NCBI RefSeq assembly: GCF_029395435.1
Contig: NZ_CP113915.1
Coordinates: 1,364,001-1,428,000, forward strand
DNA length: 64,000 bases
Direction: 5' to 3'
From: Bifidobacterium sp. ESL0790
GTDB taxonomy: Bacteria > Actinomycetota > Actinomycetes > Actinomycetales > Bifidobacteriaceae
Part shown: piece after piece, positions 1 through 9,800 of the stretch
Position numbering within the stretch: the stretch's first letter is position 1
Layout: each line of letters starts with the position of its first letter
Notes under the pieces: model-generated
What the model was told of the DNA's origin: nothing
What the model saw: the letters and a program-made list of their open reading frames with translations, nothing else
Database searches by the model: none
Translations under genes and position numbers: made by a program

Positions 1-1318
1 GGTCGCGCACGCTGATCACGGCGGCCTTCCCATTGATCGCCAGGCGCACCTCGATCGGCAGGCCCTGCGAGAAATCGATGGAGTCGGCCAGCAGGTTGCG
101 CACGATGCGCACGATGCGCCGCGAATCCACCTTCACCAGGCATCGCGTGGCGGGCAGGTCGACGCGCAGCTCGATGGAATTGACCTCGGCGATGGTGCGC
201 ACCTGCTCCACGGCGGCCCGCACCGGCTCGCGGATGTCGGTGTCGACGAGGTCGAGGGTGAGCTTGCCGGCGTCGTAGCGCGAGATGAGCAGCAGGTCGT
301 TGAGCATCTTCTGGAACCGCTCAATCTGGCCCGAAAGCAGCTCCACGGTGCGCCTGGTGGACGGGCTGAAATCGTCCTTCCTGCCCTCCAGCAGGTCGGA
401 GGCCATGCGCATGGTGGTGATCGGCGTGCGCAGCTCGTGGCTCACGTCGGAGACGAAACGGCGCTGGGCGTTGCTGGCCTGCTCCAGCTCGTCGATCTTC
501 TGCCCCAGCGACGTCGCCATCTCGTTGAAAGAGCGCTGCAGGGTGCCGATCTCGTCCTTGCGATCGACGGGCACGCGCACGTCGAGGTCGCCCTCGGCCA
601 TGGTCTCGGCCGCGTCGGCCACGCGTTTGACGGGCAGGACGATACGGCGCAAAAAGAACCAGACCAGTATGCCCACCATGGCGCTCAACGCCAGGCATAT
701 GCCCAACAGGCTCAGCTGAATCTGGGTCAGCGAGCGCTCCTCGGAACCGTAGGAATAGAGCGAGAAAAGGTCGAGATCGCCCATCGAGCCGAACTGCAGC
801 CTGGTGCCCAAAATCGCGCCCGGCTCGTCGTCGCCCCTGCCCTGGTGGATGCGCACGGGCTCGTAGTAGACGTTGTTGCCGTCGTCGGTGAAGACCATGC
901 CGCGTATGTCGTCGCTGATCAGCGAGGAGTAGGCGGGCTCGGTGGAGACGGGGGTGATCTCGTCGCCCGAGGTGGTGTGGCTGAAGACGTAGACGCCCAG
1001 CAGGTTGGTGGCCCCGTCGCCTTGGATCGACGAGGCGGTCTCGTTGACCAGCTGTTGGTATTGCGCGGCGTTCGAGACGTCGGCGGCGTTCAGCGTGGAG
1101 CGCACGCGCAACACCTGGTTGGAGAAGTCGTTGCGCGAGTCGTCCTTCACCTGTTCGAACAGCGACGAGCGCACGGAGAGCAGGGAGACCATCGAGAAGA
1201 CCACGGCGACCACCAGCGAAACGATGACGCCGAAGACCACGACGTGGGCCTGCAGGGAGTGCAGCACCTTGAAACGCAGCCGTTGGGCCCAGCCCCTGAA
1301 ATGACTTCGCGCCGCCAT
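1..1318 (-). CDS. mtrB: MtrB-type sensor histidine kinase (C-terminus beyond window)
   Basis: This is the membrane sensor kinase of the MtrAB two-component system, which controls cell-wall and division genes in actinobacteria. The start is the ATG whose complement is 1316–1318, five bases after the mtrA stop, so the two are co-transcribed. Visible parts are a first membrane helix (about residues 24–48), an extracytoplasmic sensor region, a second helix (about 200–222), a HAMP linker and an H-box FVSDVSHELRTP with the phospho-accepting His near residue 293. The N-box region (RNLLADSIDFSQG) follows, matching the MtrB pattern RNL-A-x-ID. The window ends before the G boxes, so about 439 codons are seen. 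Synteny in actinobacteria predicts lpqB next, but it is outside the window. Confidence 0.9.
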   Translation of the reverse strand, partial: MAARSHFRGWAQRLRFKVLHSLQAHVVVFGVIVSLVVAVVFSMVSLLSVRSSLFEQVKDDSRNDFSNQVLRVRSTLNAADVSNAAQYQQLVNETASSIQGDGATNLLGVYVFSHTTSGDEITPVSTEPAYSSLISDDIRGMVFTDDGNNVYYEPVRIHQGRGDDEPGAILGTRLQFGSMGDLDLFSLYSYGSEERSLTQIQLSLLGICLALSAMVGILVWFFLRRIVLPVKRVADAAETMAEGDLDVRVPVDRKDEIGTLQRSFNEMATSLGQKIDELEQASNAQRRFVSDVSHELRTPITTMRMASDLLEGRKDDFSPSTRRTVELLSGQIERFQKMLNDLLLISRYDAGKLTLDLVDTDIREPVRAAVEQVRTIAEVNSIELRVDLPATRCLVKVDSRRIVRIVRNLLADSIDFSQGLPIEVRLAINGKAAVISVRD

Positions 1319-1323
1319 GGTCG

Positions 1324-2151
1324 TTACTTGTCGAGCTTGGTCGGGTTGGCGGAAACGCTGGAATCGGCGGAATCATCGCGTTTGTCAGAATTGCCAGAAT
1401 TATCGGTATCCCCGCCATCGTCGGAGACGAAGCGATAGCCGATGCCGCGCACGGTCTGGATGATGCGCGGGTCCTCCACGTTTGATTCCACCTTGGCGCG
1501 CAGCCGCTGGATGTGAACGTTCACCAGCCTGGTGTCGCCGGAGTTCTCGTAGCCCCACACCATGCGCAGCAGGTCCTGGCGACTGATGGCCTTGCCCTCG
1601 TTAGCCGCGAGCACGAAGCACAGATCGAATTCCACCGGCGTGAGCCCCAGGTTCTCGCCGTCCTTGGTGGCGGTGTGCTCGGCGCGGTCGATGACGATGG
1701 AGCCGCGGCGCAGGCATTGCTCAGTCTGCCCCACGCCCACGCCGCTGGTCTCGCCGCCGGTGTTGAGGCCGCGCAACCTCGCGGCGATGCGGGCCAGCAG
1801 CTCGGAGGTGTTGAAGGGCTTGGTCACGTAGTCGTCGGCGCCCGCCTCGAGGCCGGCCACCACGTCAACGGTGTCGGTTTTGGCGCTCAGCATGATGATG
1901 GGCACCCCGGAGGTCTGCCGGATGGCCTTGGCCACGTCGATCCCGTTCTTGCCGGGCAGCATGACGTCGAGCAGGATGAGGTCGGGCTTGACGGTGGGGA
2001 ACATATCGACGGCGCGCGCCCCGTCAAGGCAGGCGACGGCATGGAACCCCTTGTCTTCCAGCACGATGGAGAGCATTTCGGACAGGGCTTTGTCGTCGTC
2101 GACGATGAATATCACCCGCGCCTCGCGCGAACCGCTATGCATGACCGCCAT
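1324..2151 (-). CDS. mtrA: MtrA-type response regulator
   Basis: This is an OmpR/PhoB-family response regulator and the DNA-binding partner of the adjacent mtrB. The receiver domain (about residues 12–125) has the acidic pocket IVDDD, the phospho-acceptor in LILLDVMLPG and the conserved K in YVTKPF. A winged-helix domain follows, ending in the typical VRGIGYRFV motif. At 275 aa it is longer than the roughly 225–235 aa usual for MtrA because of a Ser/Asp-rich tail after that motif. The ATG at 2151 has AAGGGGG only two or three bases upstream; the ATG at 2142 is a good alternative start. A −10-like TACAAT lies at 2211–2216 on the complement. Confidence 0.92.
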   Translation of the reverse strand: MAVMHSGSREARVIFIVDDDKALSEMLSIVLEDKGFHAVACLDGARAVDMFPTVKPDLILLDVMLPGKNGIDVAKAIRQTSGVPIIMLSAKTDTVDVVAGLEAGADDYVTKPFNTSELLARIAARLRGLNTGGETSGVGVGQTEQCLRRGSIVIDRAEHTATKDGENLGLTPVEFDLCFVLAANEGKAISRQDLLRMVWGYENSGDTRLVNVHIQRLRAKVESNVEDPRIIQTVRGIGYRFVSDDGGDTDNSGNSDKRDDSADSSVSANPTKLDK

Positions 2152-2376
2152 GACCCCCTTGTACGAATATTCGCCGGCATCCGCGTCAACCTCGGCCGGA
2201 CCCTCATATCATTGTAGCTCTTGAAGCTTGAGTGAGAGGATATGCGGTGTCATACATTTCGCTCGCCTTGCGAAGACAAGTTGCCGCGATTCAGGCAGTT
2301 CGGGAAGTCGGGAAAGTTCAGGAAGTCAAGGCGTATCCGCTTTGAGTCGCCTTGCGACACGCCGCCTTACGCTTAA

Positions 2377-3852
2377 TCACCCCTGACCACCATGGCCGCT
2401 TTGCCCTTGGCCACCGCTAGCTTGCCCACCTCGAGCTTGACTACCTTGCCCTTGCCCGCCTTGCTGCCCGTTGCCACGCGACCCTTTCGCCTCGTTGGCG
2501 TGCACGATCGCCCGGATCTTCTCGAGCCTCGGCCCCACCTCTCGCTCGTAGCCGCGGTCGTTGGGATGGTAGTATTCGTGCCCCACCAGCTCGTCGGGCA
2601 TGTATTGCTGGGAGGCGACGGCCCCGGGCGCGTCGTGCGCGTAGATATAGCCGTCCTTGTTACCCCACTGCTTCATGAGTTTCGTCGGCGCGTTGCGCAG
2701 ATGCAGCGGCACCTGGCCGATCATGCCGGCGTCCACGTCGGCGAGCGCCTGGTTGATGGCGTTGTAGCTGGCGTTGGATTTGGGTGCGGTGGCCACCGCG
2801 ATCACAGCCTCCGACAAAATGATTCGCGCCTCGGGCATGCCGACCATCGCCACCGCCTGCGCCGCCGCGACGGTGAGCTCCAGGATCTGCGGGGCGGCCA
2901 TGCCCACCTCCTCGGCCGAGGCGATCATGATGCGCCGGGCGATGAACCGCGGGTCCTCCCCCGCGCGGAGCATACGCGCCAGATAGTGCAGCGCCGCGTC
3001 CGGGTCCGAGCCACGCATCGATTTGATGAAGGCGGAGGCCACGTCGTAATGGTCGTCGCCGTCCTTGTCGTAGCGCACGGTGGCGGTGTCCATCACCTTC
3101 GAGACCACGTCCGGGGTGATGACCGGCTTGTGCGCCCCCTTCTTGCGCGCCTTGTCACCGGTGACCGCGCCGGCGGCGGCCTCGAGGATGGTCAGCGTCT
3201 TGCGCCCGTCTCCCCCGGCCATGCGGATGATCTCGGCGACGGCGTCGTCATCGGCCTTCACCTCGCCTTTGAGCCCGTTCTCGCTGGCGAGCGCCCGTTC
3301 GATCAACGTCTTCAGATCGTCGGGTTCCAGCGACTCGAGTTTGACCACCACGGAACGGCTGAGCAACGGCTTGTTGATGGAGAAACTCGGGTTCTCGGTG
3401 GTCGCGCCGATGAAGGTGACGTCGCGGTTCTCCACGCTCGGCAGCAGCGCGTCCTGCTGCGACTTGGAGAAGCGGTGCACCTCGTCGATGAAGAGCACGG
3501 TCTCGCGCCCCTGCGTCACCAGGCGCTCGTGGGCCCGTTGCAGCACGGCCCGCACATCCTTCACCCCGGAGGTGACGGCGGAAAGCTCCTCGAACTCGCG
3601 GTCGGACTGCTGGGCGACGATGTAGGCGAGCGTGGTCTTGCCGACACCCGGAGGGCCGAAGAGGATGATCGAGCTCGGCGCGGTGAGCGAGCCCTTGGAG
3701 GCGGGGTTGGCGAGCCTGCGCAACGGCGAGCCCTGGCCCAGCACCTGCTTCTGCCCCACCACCTCGTCGAGCGTGGTCGGGCGCATCCGCACGGCCAGCG
3801 GGCGGGTCACTTCATCGGGCGCGTCGGCGGCGCTAAACAAATCCTCAGTCAT
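2377..3852 (-). CDS. rarA: Replication-associated recombination protein A (RarA/MgsA AAA+ ATPase)
   Basis: This is a clamp-loader-like AAA+ ATPase acting at stalled or gapped replication forks. Walker A GPPGVGKT is at residues 66–73 and Walker B FIDEVH at about 121–126. The sensor region FIGATTENPSF and the C-terminal tetramerisation domain (KGDDDHYDVASAFIKSMRGSD-type signature, here beginning DGDDHYDVAS) are standard for RarA. The protein is 491 aa; beyond the usual length it carries a Gly/Gln-rich tail of about 35 residues. A palindromic LexA-type box lies about 25 bp upstream, suggesting SOS control separate from the helicase gene that precedes it by 53 bp. Confidence 0.95.
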   Translation of the reverse strand: MTEDLFSAADAPDEVTRPLAVRMRPTTLDEVVGQKQVLGQGSPLRRLANPASKGSLTAPSSIILFGPPGVGKTTLAYIVAQQSDREFEELSAVTSGVKDVRAVLQRAHERLVTQGRETVLFIDEVHRFSKSQQDALLPSVENRDVTFIGATTENPSFSINKPLLSRSVVVKLESLEPDDLKTLIERALASENGLKGEVKADDDAVAEIIRMAGGDGRKTLTILEAAAGAVTGDKARKKGAHKPVITPDVVSKVMDTATVRYDKDGDDHYDVASAFIKSMRGSDPDAALHYLARMLRAGEDPRFIARRIMIASAEEVGMAAPQILELTVAAAQAVAMVGMPEARIILSEAVIAVATAPKSNASYNAINQALADVDAGMIGQVPLHLRNAPTKLMKQWGNKDGYIYAHDAPGAVASQQYMPDELVGHEYYHPNDRGYEREVGPRLEKIRAIVHANEAKGSRGNGQQGGQGQGSQARGGQASGGQGQSGHGGQG

Positions 3853-3875
3853 GCCTTCATCCTACCCGCAACGTT

Positions 3876-3889
3876 CGAACATTTGTTCG
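3876..3889. promoter_or_regulatory. LexA (SOS) operator upstream of rarA
   Basis: The sequence CGAACATTTGTTCG is a perfect 14-bp palindrome of form CGAAC-N4-GTTCG, which is the Gram-positive/actinobacterial SOS box. It sits between the stop of the helicase gene and the rarA start. LexA binding is inferred from the match and from the repair role of RarA. Confidence 0.8.
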
Positions 3890-3904
3890 CATATGTCGAT
3901 GTCT

Positions 3905-6505
3905 TCACATCACCACGCCGTCGCCGACGTGGTAGTCCACGAAGACCACCTCGCCGCTCTCCTGCGTGGCGTCGAGGTCGACGGTGCCGGTGATGGCCCA
4001 GTCATGGTCGCCGTCCGAGTCGTCGATGATCTGCCGCACCTTCCAGGTGTGCTCCTTGGCCTCGTTGGCGTCGTCGAGGATGAAGAGCTTGCCGCTGCGC
4101 GCCTGCTGGTCGATGCCCACGTATTCGTGCGCGTCGTAGTAGTCGTCGAGCGTGTCCTCCCACTCGTGCACGCCGTAGCCCCAGTCCTTGTCGAGCGCGC
4201 CCAGTTCCTCGGGCCGGTCGAGGTCCATGAGCTGGATGCGCCGGAACATGGCGTTGCGGATGAGCACGATGAGCCCGCGCCGGTCCTCCACCACGGCCTG
4301 TTTGGCGCCGGGTGCCGCGGCTGAGAGCGCCGAGGCCTGCGCGTCGTCGGCGCCGGAACCTGAGCCGTCCTCGGCGTGCTCCCATTCGTCCACAAGGCTG
4401 GAATCGACGGAGCGGACGACGAGCCGCAGCCAGGAAATGATGTCTTCCAGCTGCTCGTTGCGTTTCTCGACGGGCACGGTACGCGCCAGCGAACGGTAGG
4501 CGTCGGAGAGATAGCGCAGCAGCGTGCCCTCGGAGCGGGCGATGTTGTAGCGGGAGATGTAGCCGGTGAAATCGCTGGCGGTCTCCACCATGTCGCGCAC
4601 CACGGATTTGGGCTTGAGCTCGTAGTCGTTGGCCCACGGCACGTCCTGGCGGTACTCGTCGAAGGCCGCGTCGAGCATCTCCTCCAGCGGCTTGGGGTAG
4701 GTGATCTCCTGCAGCTTGTCCATGCGCTCGTCGTAGTCGAGCCCGTCGGCCTTCATCTCGGCCAATGCCGCGTCACGCGCCTGCCGTTGCTGGGCTTTCA
4801 AGACCTGCTTCGGGTCCTCGAGCGTGGCCTCCACCATCGAAATCAAATCGAGCGTGTAGGTCTCGCTTTCGGGGTCGAGCAGCTCGATGGCGGCGAGCAG
4901 GAACGGAGAAAGCGGCTGATCGAGCGCGAAATTGTCGGGCACGTCGACGGAGAGGAAATAATCGTGGCCGCCACGCCCGTTGTCCTCCGCCTCGATGAAC
5001 GAGGAGTCGAGCATCGTCTCGAAGATCTCGTCGGCCCGCTCGTGCAGATGTGATTTCTGGTCGGGGGTCTGCGAGGAGTCATCGATGAGTTTGGCGATGC
5101 GCGCCTTGGCGTCCCCGCCCTGCGCCACCTCGTTCAAGACCATGGAATGGCTGATCTTCATATGCGGCGTCAAGGTCTCGGGCGCGGCCTCGATGAGCTT
5201 CTTGAACGTGCCCTCGTTCCAGGTGACGAAGCCCTCCTGCGGCTTCTTGCGCTTGATCTTCTTGAGCTTCTTGGGGTCGCCGTTGGCCTTGGCGATGGAG
5301 CGCGCGTTCTCGATCTCGAACTCGGGCGCCTCGGCCACCACGAGCCCCTCGGTGTCGAAGCCCATGCGTCCGGCGCGGCCGGCGATCTGATGGAACTCAC
5401 GGGCTCGCAACCGTCGCATCTTCACCCCGTCGAATTTGGTCAGCTGGGTGAGCACCACGGAATGGATCGGCACGTTGATGCCGACGCCGAGCGTGTCGGT
5501 GCCGCAGATGACGGGCAGCAAGCCCTGTTGCGCCAGCTGCTCCACCAGACGCCGGTAGCGCGGCAACATGCCCGCGTGGTGGATGCCGACGCCGGTGCGC
5601 AGCAGCCGTTGCAATATCTTGCCGAACGCCGTGGTGAACTTCGTGCCCTTGATGGCCTCGGTGATGGCCTTGCGCTGCTCCTTGCTCGACACGCCGGAGC
5701 TGGCGAGCGCCTGCGCGGTCTCCAAGGCGGCGTCCTGCGAAAAATGCACCACGTAGATCGGCGTGTCCTCGCGGTTGAAGAGCAGCTCCACGGTGCCGGC
5801 GAGCTGCTTGTCGGTGTATTCGTAGCTCAGCGGCACGGGGCGCGGCGCGTCGTCGATCACGTCCACGTCGGTGCCGGTCATGTCCTCGAGCTTGTCGGCG
5901 ATGGCGTCCACGTTGCCCAGCGTCGCGCTCATGAGCAGGAACTGGGTCTTGGGCAGGGTGAGCAGCGGCACCTGCCAGGCCCATCCGCGCTCGGGATCGC
6001 CGTAATAGTGGAACTCGTCCATCGCCACGCAGCCGATGTCGGCGTGCTCGCCCTCGCGCAGCGCCTGGTTGGCTAGGATCTCGGCGGTGCAGCAGATGAT
6101 GGGCGCCTCGGAGTTGATGCTGGTGTCGCCGGTGATCATGCCGACGTTGTCGCGCCCGAACGCCTCCACCAGGTCGAAGAACTTCTCGCTCACGAGCGCC
6201 TTGATGGGCGCGGTGTAATAGGAGCGCCGCCCGGTGCACAGCGCCGCGAAATGCATGCCCAGCGCCACCAACGACTTGCCCGATCCGGTCGGCGTGCTCA
6301 GGATGACGTGGTCGCCAGTCAGGAGGTCCATCACAGCCTCCTCCTGGTGCGGCCACGGATCGATGCCCTTGGTCTCCGTCACCCAATCGAAGAAGCGCTC
6401 GTAGATCTCGTCGGCGTCCATGTTGCGCGCCGCGCCGCCGTTCCCGTCGCCGTCATCGCCGCCCGCGTACCAGCTCGGCGCCAGTTCCCCTAAAGTCTGT
6501 GTCAT
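3905..6505 (-). CDS. DEAD/DEAH-box (Ski2-like) helicase with DUF3516
   Basis: This is a superfamily 2 RNA/DNA helicase of the actinobacterial DUF3516 type. Motif I TPTGSGKS is at residues 71–78, motif II is DEFH (about 163–166), motif III is LLMSATL (about 193) and motif VI is QIAGRAGRMGFD (about 375). The C-terminal half (about 420–866) matches the DUF3516 region. A GTG at 6514 is also possible, but the ATG at 6505 with a G-rich upstream run is preferred. The gene is divergent from surface-protein locus 1 and precedes rarA. The family is linked to RNA metabolism; the exact substrate is not known from sequence. Confidence 0.88.
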   Translation of the reverse strand: MTQTLGELAPSWYAGGDDGDGNGGAARNMDADEIYERFFDWVTETKGIDPWPHQEEAVMDLLTGDHVILSTPTGSGKSLVALGMHFAALCTGRRSYYTAPIKALVSEKFFDLVEAFGRDNVGMITGDTSINSEAPIICCTAEILANQALREGEHADIGCVAMDEFHYYGDPERGWAWQVPLLTLPKTQFLLMSATLGNVDAIADKLEDMTGTDVDVIDDAPRPVPLSYEYTDKQLAGTVELLFNREDTPIYVVHFSQDAALETAQALASSGVSSKEQRKAITEAIKGTKFTTAFGKILQRLLRTGVGIHHAGMLPRYRRLVEQLAQQGLLPVICGTDTLGVGINVPIHSVVLTQLTKFDGVKMRRLRAREFHQIAGRAGRMGFDTEGLVVAEAPEFEIENARSIAKANGDPKKLKKIKRKKPQEGFVTWNEGTFKKLIEAAPETLTPHMKISHSMVLNEVAQGGDAKARIAKLIDDSSQTPDQKSHLHERADEIFETMLDSSFIEAEDNGRGGHDYFLSVDVPDNFALDQPLSPFLLAAIELLDPESETYTLDLISMVEATLEDPKQVLKAQQRQARDAALAEMKADGLDYDERMDKLQEITYPKPLEEMLDAAFDEYRQDVPWANDYELKPKSVVRDMVETASDFTGYISRYNIARSEGTLLRYLSDAYRSLARTVPVEKRNEQLEDIISWLRLVVRSVDSSLVDEWEHAEDGSGSGADDAQASALSAAAPGAKQAVVEDRRGLIVLIRNAMFRRIQLMDLDRPEELGALDKDWGYGVHEWEDTLDDYYDAHEYVGIDQQARSGKLFILDDANEAKEHTWKVRQIIDDSDGDHDWAITGTVDLDATQESGEVVFVDYHVGDGVVM

Positions 6506-6759
6506 AGCCCCCACTCTATCGTTCGCCGGCTACTCGCGGTCGCGCCTGGTTGTTCTGTATAAGTTGGGATATATTGGACGATTTATCGCTTCGGTTTGCC
6601 GCCTTGACTTACTTCGGTTTTCAAAAAGTATCAAACTTGAGTTATCCAAATAGATTTTGAGAGGTATGACCAGCGGCGTTATTCATCGCCATTTTGACCG
6701 CTTTTTTGCACAAGACACGCCGAAACGTCAGACGAATTGTCCCAAAAAGACACCAATAA
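6506..6759. other. Divergent intergenic region, no gene seen
   Basis: An AT-richer stretch between the helicase start and the locus 1 promoter. It should hold the minus-strand promoter of the helicase. The short reading frames here have no family resemblance and no ribosome binding site, so nothing is called. A region closely repeated upstream of locus 2 begins near its right end (about 6759). Confidence 0.5.
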
Positions 6760-6788
6760 TTAGACTGTGGTCACTCGGATGTTATAAT
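6760..6788 (+). promoter_or_regulatory. Promoter of surface-protein locus 1
   Basis: A −35-like TTAGAC (6760–6765) and a consensus −10 TATAAT (6783–6788) are separated by 17 bp. Transcription would start near 6795, giving a leader of about 100 nt before the ATG at 6894. The same promoter, leader and ribosome binding site recur almost base for base at 12166–12299. Confidence 0.75.
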
Positions 6789-6893
6789 ATTGACCCATCT
6801 TTGGCAATGCGACACGCTCGCGCGCGGCCTTTCCTGGGTTGCGCCTGTGATGCGGGCGTGGGGCTTGGAACGGTGTCTTGAAGGGGTTATCCG

Positions 6894-9800
6894 ATGTTGA
6901 ACGTGGTGGTGTCCGTCCTCGCGTGCGCGGCGATGCTCGCGCCCTGTACTGGCAACCTATCGAATGTGGACAACCAAAAAAGCACCGAGATCGACCCCCC
7001 CCCGCAGTCCTAACGACCAATTCTTATCACAACTCACCAACCCAAAGCAATCACTTCTCGCCAATTTCTTTACCGTCGCTTTCGTCGTTGTTGAAACATG
7101 GCGACCCGTCGCGACCATCCGTAAAGCCACGTTCCGACCGCCAAACCGATTCGAATCGTCGCAGATCCACACCTTCCACTCCCCGTCGTCCAACACGTTT
7201 CAGCTCCCGCGGTTCCAAACGTTCCAGTCACAGCGGCGCGCGTTCGGGCTCAATCCATAAGGCCTCGTCCATCCAGTCCCCAAAAAAGACGCAGGCCGCC
7301 AAACCACCGGCTGTAATCCACCAAGCAAATCCGGCCGGTCAACCGCAGGTGGGCCCGCAAAGCTCGTGCACGCCGACGACGGCGACATGGCAGGGCAGCG
7401 CCTACGGAGGCCCCACCACCGACCACATCGACTGGACCATAAACTCCGCCTGCCAGATGACCGTCACCGGCGGCTCCCTCAGCTATGACTACTATTACAT
7501 ATATTTCCCTTGGTTGGAAAACGGCTACGATTCCAAAGTCACCTCACTGACCATCAACAACCTGACCCTCCAGCCCGGAGTCACCAACATGTATCATTGG
7601 TTCTCCGACATGGGAGCGCTTGGGTCTTTCTCCGCGCCGAATCTCGATACCAGTAACATCAGAGACCTGCGCTTTATGTTTGACTCTTCCAGCCACCTCT
7701 CCAGCGCCAATCTAAGCGGCTGGAAAACCGGCAACGTCTACAGCATGTGGAACACATTTGTCAATAATACGGCCCTCAGCAATTTGAATATCGACGGATG
7801 GGACTTCTCCAAAGTCACCAACGCTATAGGCATGTTTGGCTCTTGCAATTCGCTGAATAAGCTGAAGATGACCAATTGGAAAACCAGCCAAACCTCTGCG
7901 GCTTCCCTGTCAACGGCAATCAAGTCGGCCCCAGCCGCGACCAGCGTGGACCTCTCAAACCTGAATACCGGCAACGCCACCAACCTCGCCGACCTTTTCA
8001 AAGATTCCAACGCGAGCACCACCATCACCGAATACGATCTAACCGGATGGAACCTGCCCCAAGTCACCGACCTCAGCGATCTCTTCTACGACAACAGTAC
8101 AGTCACCGGCATCAAGATGGACCATTGGACGATGGGCGGCAGCTCCATCACCATGGTCGGAATGTTCGAGCAATGCCACAACCTGTCGAGCCTTACCGCA
8201 GCGGGATTGGACACCGTGAACGTCACCGATATGACCTACATGTTCTGGGAAACTACTTCCCTGGCCGAACTTGACACGAGCGGGTGGGACACCCGTAACG
8301 TCACCAGCATGGACCACATGTTCTGTCAGGATTCCGCCCTGACCACGCTTAACGTCAGCGGGTGGGACACCAGCAAAGTCACCAACATGAGGTTCATGTT
8401 CTATCAGGATTCCGCCCTGACCACGCTTAACGTCAGCGGGTGGAACCCCAGTAGTCTTGTGGATGCAGACTCGATGTTCAAAGGCGTGTCCTCAATCACC
8501 ACCCTCGATCTCAGCAGTTGGACCACTCCACGACTTAAGGTGCCGAAAGAGATGTTCAAAGGCGCCTCGTCACTGACCACCCTCGACCTGAGCGGGTGGG
8601 ACACCAACGGTGTGACCGACGCCTCCGGCATGTTCGACGGCACCAGCCTGCAGCGCATACGCCTGGGCGCGAACACGGGAAAGCTCGACGAGCAGATCCG
8701 AGACTCAGTCTTTCCCAACAGCCCTGTCAAAACCATCTATGCAGAAGGCGCGGCACAACCGACGACATTCCCGGACGGCTCCACCACCTACGGCCTGCGC
8801 CACTTCCAATCCAACAACATCCCCTTCTACACCTTCACCGCCGAGGTGACCCAGCCGACCTGGTTCGGCAACGCCAAACGGGGTATCCAGTACACGCACG
8901 GCGACGGGACCGTGGGCGACTACCCGCATCCCTGCCTCGACTGGACCGGCGCCGGGACCTGCACCATAGCCAACTCAGCCGGGCTGACCGGCTCCGCGAA
9001 CAGGCGTCTCAGCTGGATCGACGGCGCCAGCACCGCCCACATCCCCGGCGACACCCTGACCCAAGACGGATTCCTGAGCGTCACACCCCAGTGGAACCCC
9101 ATGCCCGTGCCCGCCGTCACGACGGTCACCTGGCCGCACGACCTGGCCGGAGGTTCCAAGAGCATTCGCGCCACGGGCACCGCCACCGATCTGCGTAGCG
9201 ACGACACCATCCCCGTGCGGTTCACCTGGACCGACAACACCGGCACAGAACAACACGCTGACGCCGAAGCCGACATCGACGGCAGCAACTGGACCGCGGA
9301 CCTCACCGACGCGCCCAGCTTCGCCAGCATCAAAGACACCGATAAAGTCGGCACGGGCACCAAAGTGACCGTCACCGCGCGAGTCAAGGACGCCGGCGGT
9401 CCCCTCGGCTACTGGTCCACCGGCAAGGACGGCTATCCCGACATGGTCGCGCCCGCCGTGGCTGACGCGTACGCCGCGCCAGCCGGGGCCGGCGGCGTGG
9501 CCATGAGCTCAGACCGGTCTCAGGCCGTCGCCGAGCCCGGCGACACGGTCACCATCAGCTGGCTCGACAACACCAACACCCCCATCAGCTGGCCCGACGG
9601 CGGAGGCACCACCACGACGCTCACCGTCACCGCCGGGCCCGGAGGCCGGTTCACTGCCACCAAGCCACTAGCCGTCACCGGCGCCAAGAAAGTCCAATAC
9701 GTCCTGAGCGACGGCATCAACACCAGCGAGCCCGTCACCAAGAAGATCACCGATCCCATCACCGCCATCCCCCTCACCGGCGGCGAGGCCCAACTATGGT

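Noticed and set aside
6878..6893. TTG start in the DUF285 frame for locus 1 (and the same at 12284 for locus 2)
   Set aside because: It would bypass the poly-C tract, but the peptide it gives is arginine-rich without a signal sequence, and the ribosome binding site AAGGGG lies after it, correctly spaced for the ATG at 6894 (12300).
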